From a virus: DNA of 46,039 nt. Of the stretch, positions 40,320 to 46,039 are shown in pieces. The notes below the pieces were generated by a model. The model had not been told where the DNA came from. It ran no database searches and saw only the letters and a program-made list of their open reading frames with translations. The first letter of the stretch is position 1; every line of letters starts with the position of its first letter. Made by a program: the position numbers and the translations under genes. The stretch is taken from IMG/VR virus record IMGVR_UViG_3300030393_000005, positions 798 through 46,836 of that record. One strand, 5' to 3'.

Positions 40320-40717
40320 TGCAACTAAAACTAAACACAATCCCAACAAGGCATAACACGTTAGGCGCTATGGAGTACGGCGATTTTACATGCTATACGC
40401 TTGAGTTGCCGTGGATTAACAATCAGCAGAATATTAGCTGTATTCCTGCGGGTACGTATGAGTGTGTTAAGCATGTGTCACCAAAGTTTGGCGAGTGCAT
40501 TCTAATTAAAAATGTTGCCGGGCGTACTGATGTATTAATTCACTATGGTAATTTTACTGGTGACACACTTGGTTGCATTCTTGTCGGCGAATCAATCGCA
40601 GACATTGATCGAGACGGGATTATGGACGTCGCAGCAAGTAAGCGCACACTTAAAAGTTTAATGATGGCATTGCCTGATAAGTTTGATTTGGTTATTAATA
40701 GATTATTTTCGGAGTGA
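40319..40717 (+). CDS. DUF5675-family protein, candidate lysis enzyme
   Basis: A 132-residue protein. TLGAMEYGDFTCYTLELPW, NISCIPAGTYECVKHVSPKF, then VLIHYGNFTGDTLGCILVG match the DUF5675 family closely. The conserved IH-x-GN...GC stretch (about 84-98) resembles the His/Cys arrangement of L,D-transpeptidase-like folds. The family occurs in phages, often where no known endolysin is present, as in this window. A murein-active role is therefore possible but unproven. It is embedded in the early operon. Confidence 0.75.
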   Translation: MQLKLNTIPTRHNTLGAMEYGDFTCYTLELPWINNQQNISCIPAGTYECVKHVSPKFGECILIKNVAGRTDVLIHYGNFTGDTLGCILVGESIADIDRDGIMDVAASKRTLKSLMMALPDKFDLVINRLFSE

Positions 40718-40720
40718 AAA

Positions 40721-41032
40721 ATGAATAAAGCGATAAAGGTAAATGTTGAGGTATATAATGAGTACGTTCAGCTTGATGCCAACTGGAGTACGTTCAACAC
40801 AGGGGATTACGAAGTTACACCAACAAAAATAACAAGGGTTAAGGCTGGAAGGTTTACTCCTATGCGATACCATTATCAAGTGCACTTTGTCGGGGTTGAT
40901 GGAATGCTTAGCTGTCTTAATGAGCCGCTGCTTGGGGTTGAAACTTGCGAAAACATAATCAGAAAGAAAAACCCAAAGTTTAACCCTAAAAAATTGGAGT
41001 GGGATGGTGATACTGCATTCTTTGAAAATTAA
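40721..41032 (+). CDS. Early protein of unknown function (103 aa)
   Basis: An alpha/beta, basic protein beginning MNKAIKVNVEVYNEYVQLDA, three bases after the DUF5675 stop. GGAGTG lies in the end of the previous gene. Two Cys in the C-terminal half. Last gene before the next class I promoter/terminator. Function unknown. Confidence 0.65.
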   Translation: MNKAIKVNVEVYNEYVQLDANWSTFNTGDYEVTPTKITRVKAGRFTPMRYHYQVHFVGVDGMLSCLNEPLLGVETCENIIRKKNPKFNPKKLEWDGDTAFFEN

Positions 41033-41045
41033 TCCAAATTAAACG

Positions 41046-41082
41046 TTGACACAAAACCCAGCCGTGATAAGCTGGGTTTTTT
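41046..41082 (+). promoter_or_regulatory. Class I promoter inside a 10-bp terminator stem
   Basis: TTGACA at 41046-41051; TAAGCT at 41068-41073 with TGA before it. AAAACCCAGC (41053-41062) and GCTGGGTTTT (41071-41080) pair perfectly, followed by more Ts: a textbook terminator overlapping the promoter. Confidence 0.75.
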
Positions 41083-41101
41083 AATGAAAGGGGAATACAA
41101 A

Positions 41102-41422
41102 ATGAACACAATGAACGAGCTAGCAAGAAAAGCGCTTGAGGAGCATGCCGCGCCGAGAGTTGCAGAGCAAAAAGAAAAAGACGCCACTATTAACGGCACT
41201 AAAGGTGCTGGCGTTGCATTTGATAAATTCGGTGGCGTACGCCGCGACTACAGAGGCCTAACAAAGCGCGAACACTTTGCGGGACTGGCTATGCAGGGGC
41301 TCTTATCAAGCGCTCATATGGGAGATTCAGACCTTCACGATTCGCCACCAGAATGGGTAAGCGAGGTAACTGAAACTAGCGTAGAGTTCGCAGACGCACT
41401 ACTGAAGGAGCTAGAAAAATGA
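41102..41422 (+). CDS. Conserved-type phage protein, KREHFAGLAMQGLL motif
   Basis: The ATG at 41102 follows AAAGGGG. The 106-residue product contains GGVRRDYRGLTKREHFAGLAM, a motif in many phage hypothetical proteins (T-x-REYFAA-x-ALQGLL). Function unknown. It overlaps the next gene by four bases. Confidence 0.7.
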   Translation: MNTMNELARKALEEHAAPRVAEQKEKDATINGTKGAGVAFDKFGGVRRDYRGLTKREHFAGLAMQGLLSSAHMGDSDLHDSPPEWVSEVTETSVEFADALLKELEK

Positions 41423-41610
41423 AAGATATTAAAATTCTTGAGCCTCACGCAATAGATAAGAGCGGGAGCGTAGGCCACAAATCCAAAGAGGCAACACGCC
41501 GAGACATTGAGGTTGATTTGATTGGTGAGCTTATCAACAAATACAACAGTGGGGAATGCTCAGTTGAAGACCTGCACGAACACTTTCGCGTAACAAAGGT
41601 TGAGAAATAA
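41419..41610 (+). CDS. Small early protein (63 aa)
   Basis: Begins MKDIK, as does the next gene, hinting at copying of the translation start. Charged, helical C-terminal half with IGELINKYNSGECSVEDLHE. AAGGAG lies eight bases upstream. Function unknown. Confidence 0.6.
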   Translation: MKDIKILEPHAIDKSGSVGHKSKEATRRDIEVDLIGELINKYNSGECSVEDLHEHFRVTKVEK

Positions 41611-41612
41611 CC

Positions 41613-41843
41613 ATGAAAGATATTAAAATGAGTGACTTTTTTGAGTTACCAGCGAATGAGCACGACATTTACAACGCGCCGATTAACGGAAATTTGAGTT
41701 ACATAATTACAGCAATAAACGCCTACGACGACAACCAAGAGCGCATAAAAACACTAACGCACGAAAACGCACTGCTAGAAAACCAACTCAAAAACGCACA
41801 CGCAGAAATTTCAGAGCTAAAGAAGAAGGCGCATGGGTATTAG
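41613..41843 (+). CDS. Coiled-coil early protein (76 aa)
   Basis: MKDIKMSDFFELPANEHDIY at the start, then a coiled coil from about residue 33 to 74 (IKTLTHENALLENQLKNAHA). Starts two bases after the previous stop. Function unknown. Confidence 0.65.
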   Translation: MKDIKMSDFFELPANEHDIYNAPINGNLSYIITAINAYDDNQERIKTLTHENALLENQLKNAHAEISELKKKAHGY

Positions 41844-42213
41844 TATGAATAAAGAAATAATGAGGGCAATGGAATGGTTGGATAACCCAAAGGCTTTTGC
41901 AGAGGAAGAGCTGGAAAGTATGGTTAATGAGGCTTATGTGGTTTACCGTTCCGTCCGCGCTCTTTTTTGTGACACAAAAGCGGAGAGGGCCTCTTTTTAT
42001 GCCGCCTCTGCCGTTTGTGCCGCTTACAACGCAAGTGCCTGCCACGCATCCAGAAGGGTGGATCAATACTTTGAATTATCCGTCGAAGACAAACAAACTT
42101 ACTTATATGCTATTGAACTAAAGCAAGCAAAAGAAAAAATAAAAGAGCTTGAAGATAAAATTGATGACGATAAATATCAGTACCTTGCAGACTCAGAGCG
42201 TGAGGATTGTTAA
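41833..42213 (+). CDS. Helical, Ala/Cys-rich early protein (126 aa)
   Basis: The ATG at 41833 overlaps the preceding gene; an alternative ATG at 41845 would drop four residues. MEWLDNPKAFAEEELESMVN is the N-terminal part, ERASFYAASAVCAAYNASAC the central Ala-rich helix, and a coiled coil follows. Function unknown. Confidence 0.65.
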   Translation: MGISMNKEIMRAMEWLDNPKAFAEEELESMVNEAYVVYRSVRALFCDTKAERASFYAASAVCAAYNASACHASRRVDQYFELSVEDKQTYLYAIELKQAKEKIKELEDKIDDDKYQYLADSEREDC

Positions 42214-42238
42214 TATGGAAAAATAAATAAAATAACTG

Positions 42239-42272
42239 TTGACGAACACTTATCATTAATTTAAAGTGTTCG
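42239..42272 (+). promoter_or_regulatory. Class I promoter in a 9-bp inverted repeat
   Basis: TTGACG at 42239-42244, 17-bp spacer, TAAAGT (42262-42267). CGAACACTT (42243-42251) and AAGTGTTCG (42264-42272) pair perfectly; the left arm even overlaps the -35 end. Confidence 0.65.
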
Positions 42273-42298
42273 TTACTTACTTAATTTAAGGAATTAAA

Positions 42299-42469
42299 AT
42301 GAAACTAACAAAAAAGCAAGTCAAGTTTATTGGGTTGGTTGAGAAGAGCAAATTCTTGTTTGTTGGTGAAGTAGATCAATCTCAGTACCCATTATCAATG
42401 ATTAAGTCGCTCGAAGGTAAGGGGGCTATATCTATATTTAAACACAAAATAACATCAAATTTAATTTAA
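42299..42469 (+). CDS. Small basic early protein (56 aa)
   Basis: AAGGAATT precedes the ATG. MKLTKKQVKFIGLVEKSKFL begins a basic 56-residue protein; FVGEVDQSQYPLSMIKSLEG could be part of a small winged fold. First gene of the unit containing two regulator-like genes. Function unknown. Confidence 0.65.
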   Translation: MKLTKKQVKFIGLVEKSKFLFVGEVDQSQYPLSMIKSLEGKGAISIFKHKITSNLI

Positions 42470-42480
42470 GGAACAAAAAA

Positions 42481-42687
42481 ATGACAACATGTAAAAAGCT
42501 AGGACTAAAAGCGTTAAGACTTGAGCGCCAAGGTAAGCAATTAGAGGCGTCTGGCGTATGGCTATCAGCGAAGTCGGTGGCTGAGACAACAGAGGCCTAC
42601 GAAATTTGCTCAACAAGAGCAAAGCAATCGTGTGTTGCTAGCAAGTCAGAGCAACACAGTGCAGCTAATAGTAATACGGTGGCTTAG
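42481..42687 (+). CDS. ANR-family-like regulator
   Basis: A 68-residue protein, 11 bases after the previous stop, with AAGGAAC as ribosome site. KALRLERQGKQLEASGVWLS followed by a R-x-x-x-SC end fits the ANR family (A-x-x-LE-x-x-G-x-x-x-x-A-x-x-W-x-x-A...R-x-x-C). ANR proteins act as small regulators of virulence activators or antitoxin-like factors in enterobacteria and are common in phages. It is followed three bases later by an HTH protein. Confidence 0.65.
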   Translation: MTTCKKLGLKALRLERQGKQLEASGVWLSAKSVAETTEAYEICSTRAKQSCVASKSEQHSAANSNTVA

Positions 42688-42689
42688 TT

Positions 42690-43211
42690 ATGCTTCTTAA
42701 TAAAAAAGGTAATCGCATTGATTGGAGATGCGAAAGTAATAGACGGGTTTTTGCATCAGTAATGAACAGCTCAGAAACAATGAAAGAGGCGGCGGAGTGC
42801 TTAGGGCTTAACTACAACACTTTTTACAATCAAATGCAGATTCACATGCCAGAGCTATGCGTTAAATTCGAAAAGCCATACGTTAAGCCTATGGAGTTGT
42901 TAGCAGCAATTAAATCTTCAAGCACAATCTCTCAGGTTGCTAAAAAATTGGGAGTCTGCAGAACCGCAGCAAACGAGCTTATTAAAAGAAATTACCCGAA
43001 ATACAGAAGCGGGCTAATGAAAAACAGACCGGTGACTCAAAGTGAAATTGATTTTGTTATGAATTCAAAGCTTCCACGGGAGCAGATGGCAAAAGAGCTC
43101 GGCGTCACATTCGAGCGAATTGGCTCTATTCGATGCAGAATATCAAAAATTAGAAACGCAGAAATGGAAAAACAAAGCGCTGCATTTCAAAATCTAACTT
43201 ACGGAGAATAA
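42690..43211 (+). CDS. Putative DNA-binding protein with three HTH repeats
   Basis: A 173-residue basic protein with three helix-turn-helix-like segments: MKEAAECLGLNYNTFYNQMQ (about 31-50), ISQVAKKLGVCRTAANELIK (about 79-98) and REQMAKELGVTFERIGSIRC (about 130-149). The regular spacing suggests an internal triplication. Such a protein may bind iterated DNA sites, for example those at 33759-34114 or promoter hairpins. Likely a transcription regulator; the target is unknown. Confidence 0.7.
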   Translation: MLLNKKGNRIDWRCESNRRVFASVMNSSETMKEAAECLGLNYNTFYNQMQIHMPELCVKFEKPYVKPMELLAAIKSSSTISQVAKKLGVCRTAANELIKRNYPKYRSGLMKNRPVTQSEIDFVMNSKLPREQMAKELGVTFERIGSIRCRISKIRNAEMEKQSAAFQNLTYGE

Positions 43212-43214
43212 AAA

Positions 43215-44105
43215 ATGAAAAATAAATTTACACTTGAGAATACAATGGATGCTACGCATGTTTATTTTATTGAAAACGGTGGCGGATATCAATTCGCGAA
43301 CCGATATGGCTACATAAACGAAAGCAGTGACCACATGAGCAATAGCCAGTCCGGCGACGTCCCTGAGTCGATAGAAGGTTGTTATGATATAAGCGGATAC
43401 GACCTCAACCTAACCGACCAAACAGGCCGAGGCTACCCAACGCTTAAGTGGTTTTTGAAGTGCGGTCGATTGGTTGAGGTTAATGATATCGTTTGCCTTA
43501 TTAATGGTGATGAGCATGTAGTATCTGTGGCGGGTGTTGATGATTGGAATGATCGTGATTCGTCTGATGATAAGTACTACGTCAAATCACTCCACGACAA
43601 CCGCCACGACCTAACAGCAATGGCGCGTGATGAGTATTACAGTAAGCGTGAAAAACAATGGCCTGCAGAAGAGGAGTCGGCAAGAATGATACCAATCGGT
43701 CAAAACGGCAATAACGGGGAGCATTACGAAAGCAAGCCAGTTTATACGCAAGAAATGCACGATAATGGCGAGTTACCGCCTGTTGGGAGTGAGTGCTTAG
43801 TTAAAAAGTATTTTGAAGATGACTCTCAGTTTCAACTGTGCTTTATTGTTGGTTTTGATAAAAATCCAGAGTGGTTGGTTTTTTCTGGCATGGGCAGCAA
43901 CTTGAATTCTCATCACATTGGAGATGGTGTTTACAGATTTAAACCAATCGACACCCGCACCGACGATGAGAAATTGCGTGATGCTCTAGTTAAGCAATTA
44001 ACCAGCAAGGGCGATATGCATAACCAGTTTGCTGCGGCAAGGGATGCGGTTGGGTGGTTAATGGAATCTAAAAAATTCACAATAACATTGAATGAGGAGG
44101 GATAG
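43215..44105 (+). CDS. Modular early protein (296 aa)
   Basis: GGAG precedes the ATG. A 296-residue protein with a Gly/Tyr-rich N-terminal module, a central DDKYYVKSLHDNRHDLTAMA part, and a C-terminal FKPIDTRTDDEKLRDALVKQ module shared with many phage hypothetical proteins. The last residues KKFTITLNEEG are duplicated in the next gene. Function unknown. Confidence 0.7.
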   Translation: MKNKFTLENTMDATHVYFIENGGGYQFANRYGYINESSDHMSNSQSGDVPESIEGCYDISGYDLNLTDQTGRGYPTLKWFLKCGRLVEVNDIVCLINGDEHVVSVAGVDDWNDRDSSDDKYYVKSLHDNRHDLTAMARDEYYSKREKQWPAEEESARMIPIGQNGNNGEHYESKPVYTQEMHDNGELPPVGSECLVKKYFEDDSQFQLCFIVGFDKNPEWLVFSGMGSNLNSHHIGDGVYRFKPIDTRTDDEKLRDALVKQLTSKGDMHNQFAAARDAVGWLMESKKFTITLNEEG

Positions 44106-44239
44106 TTATGGACGAAGAAAAGTTGCGCGATGCAATTGACAGCGAGTTAACGGAGGTTTTTGTTGTGCAGTGGCAAGCTGATGAGCAAATTGACAAACTT
44201 CTTAATAGCGACAAATTCACAATAACATTGAATGAGGAG
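44073..44239 (+). repeat. 27-bp direct repeat pair (44073-44099 and 44213-44239)
   Basis: Two identical 27-bp stretches start AAATTCACAATAACATTGAA and lie 140 bp apart. Each encodes KFTITLNEE at the end of its gene and GAGGAG as ribosome site for the next. It is the trace of a recent partial tandem duplication. Confidence 0.85.
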
Positions 44240-44254
44240 ACTAATCATGAGTAA
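44108..44254 (+). CDS. Small acidic protein, partial duplicate of the previous gene end
   Basis: A 48-residue protein: MDEEKLRDAIDSELTEVFVV at the start parallels DDEKLRDALVKQL, and KFTITLNEET at the end parallels the end of the 296-residue protein. It appears to be a shortened copy of that C-terminal module set free as a separate gene. GAGGAGG lies upstream. Function unknown. Confidence 0.65.
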   Translation: MDEEKLRDAIDSELTEVFVVQWQADEQIDKLLNSDKFTITLNEETNHE

Positions 44255-44402
44255 CAATCTTAAGCTAAGAATAGCGAAGTTAATTGCAGTAATAGTAATT
44301 GCTGGCGTGGGATGCTATATGATTGACGACGGTAAAATTGTCGTTGGTGTATTTCTTTTAATGTGGTCTAACAATATCGGCCAATCTAAGGGTGAGGGTT
44401 GA
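44247..44402 (+). CDS. Two-pass membrane protein (51 aa)
   Basis: MSNNLKLRIAKLIAVIVIAG begins the protein; hydrophobic segments lie at about 9-26 and 31-40. It overlaps the preceding gene by 8 bp and is preceded by GAGGAG from the 27-bp repeat. Ends GQSKGEG. Function unknown. Confidence 0.65.
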   Translation: MSNNLKLRIAKLIAVIVIAGVGCYMIDDGKIVVGVFLLMWSNNIGQSKGEG

Positions 44403-44404
44403 TT

Positions 44405-44635
44405 ATGGAAAGCTTTGATATTGCTACGCTTGTGCTAATTATTTGGTGCGTCGTTTGCTGGATGCACGCCGCAAAAAACCTTATAGGCTATAACGCGAGG
44501 GCACTTTACGCTATAACTTGCAACAACTGGCTTAATACTATTATAGTCTCCTTGATTGTCGTATTTTTGGTTGTTACGGCTCCTGTTGGTACGCCGCTTA
44601 CCCTGATAAAGCGAGCGATAAAAGCCAATGATTAA
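44405..44635 (+). CDS. Two-pass membrane protein (76 aa)
   Basis: The ATG at 44405 follows GAGGG; an in-frame TTG six bases upstream is less likely. Membrane segments at about 7-24 and 45-66. The last residues, LIKRAIKAND, are basic. It overlaps the next gene by 8 bp. Function unknown; three small membrane proteins cluster from here to 45386. Confidence 0.65.
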   Translation: MESFDIATLVLIIWCVVCWMHAAKNLIGYNARALYAITCNNWLNTIIVSLIVVFLVVTAPVGTPLTLIKRAIKAND

Positions 44636-44774
44636 CTACTACAAATCAGCAATAGAACGAACAAAGGCAAAGCAGCAGGACGCAAGTAATCGCGGCGACT
44701 ATCCAGCTTTTGAATCGGCAGAGAAAGATATTAAAAACTATCAGCGCGAGATTGACAGGTTGCAAAGTAAATAA
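44628..44774 (+). CDS. Small helical protein, last early gene (48 aa)
   Basis: A hydrophilic 48-residue helix, MINYYKSAIERTKAKQQDAS at the start. It overlaps the membrane gene by 8 bp, which supports coupled translation. A class II promoter follows immediately. Confidence 0.6.
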   Translation: MINYYKSAIERTKAKQQDASNRGDYPAFESAEKDIKNYQREIDRLQSK

Positions 44775-44781
44775 TAAATCG

Positions 44782-44790
44782 TGCTATAAT
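44782..44790 (+). promoter_or_regulatory. Class II (late-type) promoter
   Basis: TGCTATAAT without a -35, 29 bases before the ATG at 44820. It separates the early operon from the cassette reaching 45712. Confidence 0.65.
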
Positions 44791-44819
44791 TAACATTCAC
44801 TTACAGAAGAGGTAGTATT

Positions 44820-44948
44820 ATGCGTAAATCAGAAGAAATGTGGGATAGTGAGTTTAATGGCATTGAAGGCTATGTGGGCGCCCAAAAAGATGGAGATGAC
44901 GATCTAGGCGACGGCGAAACCCTCCCACCACCAGACAAGAAGCCGTAA
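44820..44948 (+). CDS. Small acidic protein from a late-type promoter (42 aa)
   Basis: AGAGG precedes the ATG. MRKSEEMWDSEFNGIEGYVG then a run of Asp/Gly and a Pro-rich end. A terminator hairpin follows 24 bases after the stop, so the RNA would be short and abundant. Late timing suggests a virion or lysis-time function. No family recognised. Confidence 0.6.
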   Translation: MRKSEEMWDSEFNGIEGYVGAQKDGDDDLGDGETLPPPDKKP

Positions 44949-45386
44949 GTGCGCTTGTCGTTAATTGTAACAGCCAGTTTTTTAGCTGGCTTTTTTGTAG
45001 AGTCAGATTTAATTAAAAGCGTTAGCACGTTTAACTACTCTGCTTATCTTGTTTTGATATCTTTTGTTTACACTACAACGGCGGTTGTTTGTTACATAGC
45101 TAGACCCAAGGTAAAATCTATACAACTTGTGTTATCATCGCTTCTTATTTGCTGCATGGTTATATCCAGCCTTTTTAACCTGCTTTTTCTTTATAACCCA
45201 ATTTACTGTTTACTGGTCGATTTCAAGCAAAACGATATAGTTAGTTGGAAGAATATATACTTAGCCGTTGAGATATCGGCACTACTAATAGCTGGTAAAG
45301 ATGGACTTGATTTTGTTAGCGATAATAGTCGCACTATTTATAACCGATTCTGTGATATTATATATCGCAATATCAATTTTAATTAA
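44949..45386 (+). CDS. Multi-pass membrane protein (145 aa)
   Basis: It starts with GTG directly after the preceding stop. Four hydrophobic segments lie at about residues 3-18, 29-50, 58-84 and 105-117. A terminator-like stem is embedded in its first codons, so the N-terminal start is uncertain. Position in a late-promoter cassette near the terminase end suggests a lysis or membrane function; no family match is visible. Confidence 0.55.
   Translation: MRLSLIVTASFLAGFFVESDLIKSVSTFNYSAYLVLISFVYTTTAVVCYIARPKVKSIQLVLSSLLICCMVISSLFNLLFLYNPIYCLLVDFKQNDIVSWKNIYLAVEISALLIAGKDGLDFVSDNSRTIYNRFCDIIYRNINFN
44972..44996 (+). terminator. Terminator stem within the start of the 44949 gene
   Basis: AGCCAG (44972-44977) and CTGGCT (44986-44991) followed by TTTTT. 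It would end much of the transcript from 44782 after the 42-residue gene. Confidence 0.65.
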
Positions 45387-45495
45387 GAACCTAAAAAATG
45401 TCGAACCCAGACCTAATTCAATTCATGCAGTCACAAGAGAAGACGAACGAGAGACTGACCGAGGCGATAACAGAGATAGCGAAGGGTCAGATTGA
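45301..45495 (+). CDS. Possible nested holin-like ORF (64 aa)
   Basis: A frame overlapping the end of the 145-residue gene and the start of the 104-residue gene. One long hydrophobic stretch (MDLILLAIIVALFITDSVIL and on to about residue 27) and a very hydrophilic, charged C-terminus. This topology fits a small holin or antiholin. The ribosome site (GGTAAAG) is weak, and the overlap with two other frames lowers confidence. Confidence 0.4.
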   Translation: MDLILLAIIVALFITDSVILYIAISILIKNLKNVEPRPNSIHAVTREDERETDRGDNRDSEGSD

Positions 45496-45712
45496 GCTAA
45501 AAGTAGTCCAGGATGAAATTAAAATAATTTCACAGACGCAAAGAGAAACACAAAAAGAAGTGACGGAACTGACAAGGCGAGTTGATGCAAATTCTCACAC
45601 ATCAAACGACCTAAAAGAAGTTCGCAAAGAACACCGGGCAATGGGTAACAAACTACTAGGCTCAGTAATATTCGTTTGCGTTTGCGCCGTTGCAGGGTTG
45701 TTTTTTAAGTAA
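45398..45712 (+). CDS. XhlA-like coiled-coil, tail-anchored membrane protein
   Basis: A 104-residue protein: coiled coil from about residue 10 to 80 (EKTNERLTEAITEIAKGQIE to LKEVRKEHRAMGN) and one C-terminal membrane segment, KLLGSVIFVCVCAVAGLFFK. This matches the layout of XhlA-type (hemolysin-associated) phage lysis proteins. With the neighbouring multi-pass protein it may form the lysis cassette. Confidence 0.65.
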   Translation: MSNPDLIQFMQSQEKTNERLTEAITEIAKGQIELKVVQDEIKIISQTQRETQKEVTELTRRVDANSHTSNDLKEVRKEHRAMGNKLLGSVIFVCVCAVAGLFFK

Positions 45713-45717
45713 AGGCT

Positions 45718-45877
45718 TGGTATATTACTAACCGTCAACAGTAAGCGTAAGGCCATCTCCCAAAGTGCGTCAAATGCGTCAAAGAATCCTGTCGCTTTCC
45801 AGAGCTTCAGGAATTAAAGAAATAAGGATTGCAGGCTTTTGCGGTCGATTCTTTAGCCCCTTAATTGGGGCTTTTTA
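45718..45877 (+). ncRNA. Possible structured RNA leader/ncRNA before the last gene
   Basis: No protein frame fits 45713-45957. TGGTATATT (45718-45726) is an extended -10; an intrinsic terminator ends at 45877. In between, AAAGAATC (45781-45788) can pair with GATTCTTT (45847-45854), while the overlapping AATCCT (45785-45790) can pair with AGGATT (45825-45830). The two pairings exclude each other. TGCGTCAAA is directly repeated at 45766 and 45775. A short regulatory RNA or attenuator is possible. Confidence 0.35.
45855..45877 (+). terminator. Intrinsic terminator
   Basis: AGCCCC (45855-45860), loop TTAATT, GGGGCT (45867-45872), then TTTTATT. Confidence 0.8.
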
Positions 45878-45898
45878 TTGCCTGAGTTAAAATAATCG

Positions 45899-45926
45899 TT
45901 GACTAGCGACAGCAAAGTGATAACAT
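45899..45926 (+). promoter_or_regulatory. Class I promoter of the last gene
   Basis: GTTGACT with the hexamer at 45899-45904, 16-bp spacer, TAACAT (45921-45926) preceded by TGA (extended -10). AAAATAATC precedes it. Confidence 0.6.
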
Positions 45927-45957
45927 CTAGCTTCTATTAACTGAATGAGAAAAAAGA

Positions 45958-46039
45958 ATGATTGACATAAAAATAACAAAAGAGATTGACGGGAACGAGA
46001 CGATTACCAATGCAGGATGGCGAGATATAACAATTGGCT
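45958..46039 (+). CDS. Unknown protein, truncated by the window end
   Basis: An open frame starting MIDIKITKEIDGNETITNAG and continuing beyond the window. It is the first gene behind the class I promoter at 45899. Too little is visible to assign it; if the genome order is conserved, small terminase would be expected in this direction. Confidence 0.5.
   Translation, partial: MIDIKITKEIDGNETITNAGWRDITIG

Noticed and set aside
1-46039. Integrase, repressor or lysogeny module, tRNA genes, insertion sequences, CRISPR array
   Set aside because: I looked for these on both strands and found no supporting motif in this window.

Overview
The window is most of a tailed-phage genome with siphovirus-type tail genes. 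It opens inside the 3' end of the large terminase gene and closes inside an unrelated gene. A long tape measure, a tail terminator, a tail-tube protein and a -1 frameshifted tail chaperone, with no sheath or contractile baseplate genes, point to a long non-contractile tail. The host is probably a marine-type gammaproteobacterium. The DNA is AT-leaning, the promoters are sigma70-like, the tail chaperone uses the dnaX-type A AAA AAG slip site, the genes resemble enterobacterial/vibrio phage families (DUF551, NinX/DUF2591, ANR), and there is a MetJ-type operator, a repressor system confined to gammaproteobacteria. No integrase, excisionase or obvious CI-type repressor is visible, so a lytic lifestyle is likely but not proven.

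Layout. Positions 1-8990 hold terminase end, holin-like protein, MuF-like head protein, portal, scaffold, major capsid protein and three virion-surface candidates, including an Ig plus LamG-like protein. This block is interrupted by a minus-strand cassette (1842-3290) with an orphan DNA methyltransferase. Positions 9065-10006 are a small accessory cassette with its own promoter. Positions 10059-20231 carry connector, head-closure and neck proteins, tail terminator, tail tube, chaperones, tape measure and tail-tip/adhesin genes. Positions 20367-22700 (minus) encode a beta-helix tailspike. Positions 22745-33640 (minus) form the DNA-metabolism block: metallophosphoesterase, SSB, Sak4-like ATPase, RecE-like exonuclease, VRR-NUC nuclease, SF2 helicase, CHC2 primase and DUF3987 ATPase. 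Positions 33641-34230 are a repeat-rich divergent intergenic region, the best candidate for a replication origin and control region. Positions 34318-44774 hold about thirty small plus-strand, presumably early, genes, often joined by ATGA or TAATG overlaps. Positions 44820-45712 look like a second, late-promoter-driven membrane/lysis cassette.

Regulation. Two promoter classes can be read from the sequence. Class I has GTTGAC(A) at -35, often preceded by AAATTAAC, with a weak -10 after 16-17 bp. It drives early operons and the accessory cassettes. Class II is an extended -10, TGNTATAAT, without a -35. It drives MuF, portal, scaffold/capsid, connector, tail-tip, tailspike and the 44820 gene. At most of these promoters the -10 or start-site region lies inside a perfect or near-perfect inverted repeat whose arms differ in sequence from site to site. 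Many repeats end in a T tract. The simplest reading is that the terminator of the upstream unit is folded around the promoter of the next one, so only read-through RNA can form the hairpin.

The most striking single site is at 35840-35879. Five contiguous 8-bp units match the MetJ met-box consensus AGACGTCT at 8, 7, 6, 6 and 7 of 8 positions. This would connect a phage early gene to host S-adenosylmethionine status. All functional calls are from reading sequence motifs; no database search was run.
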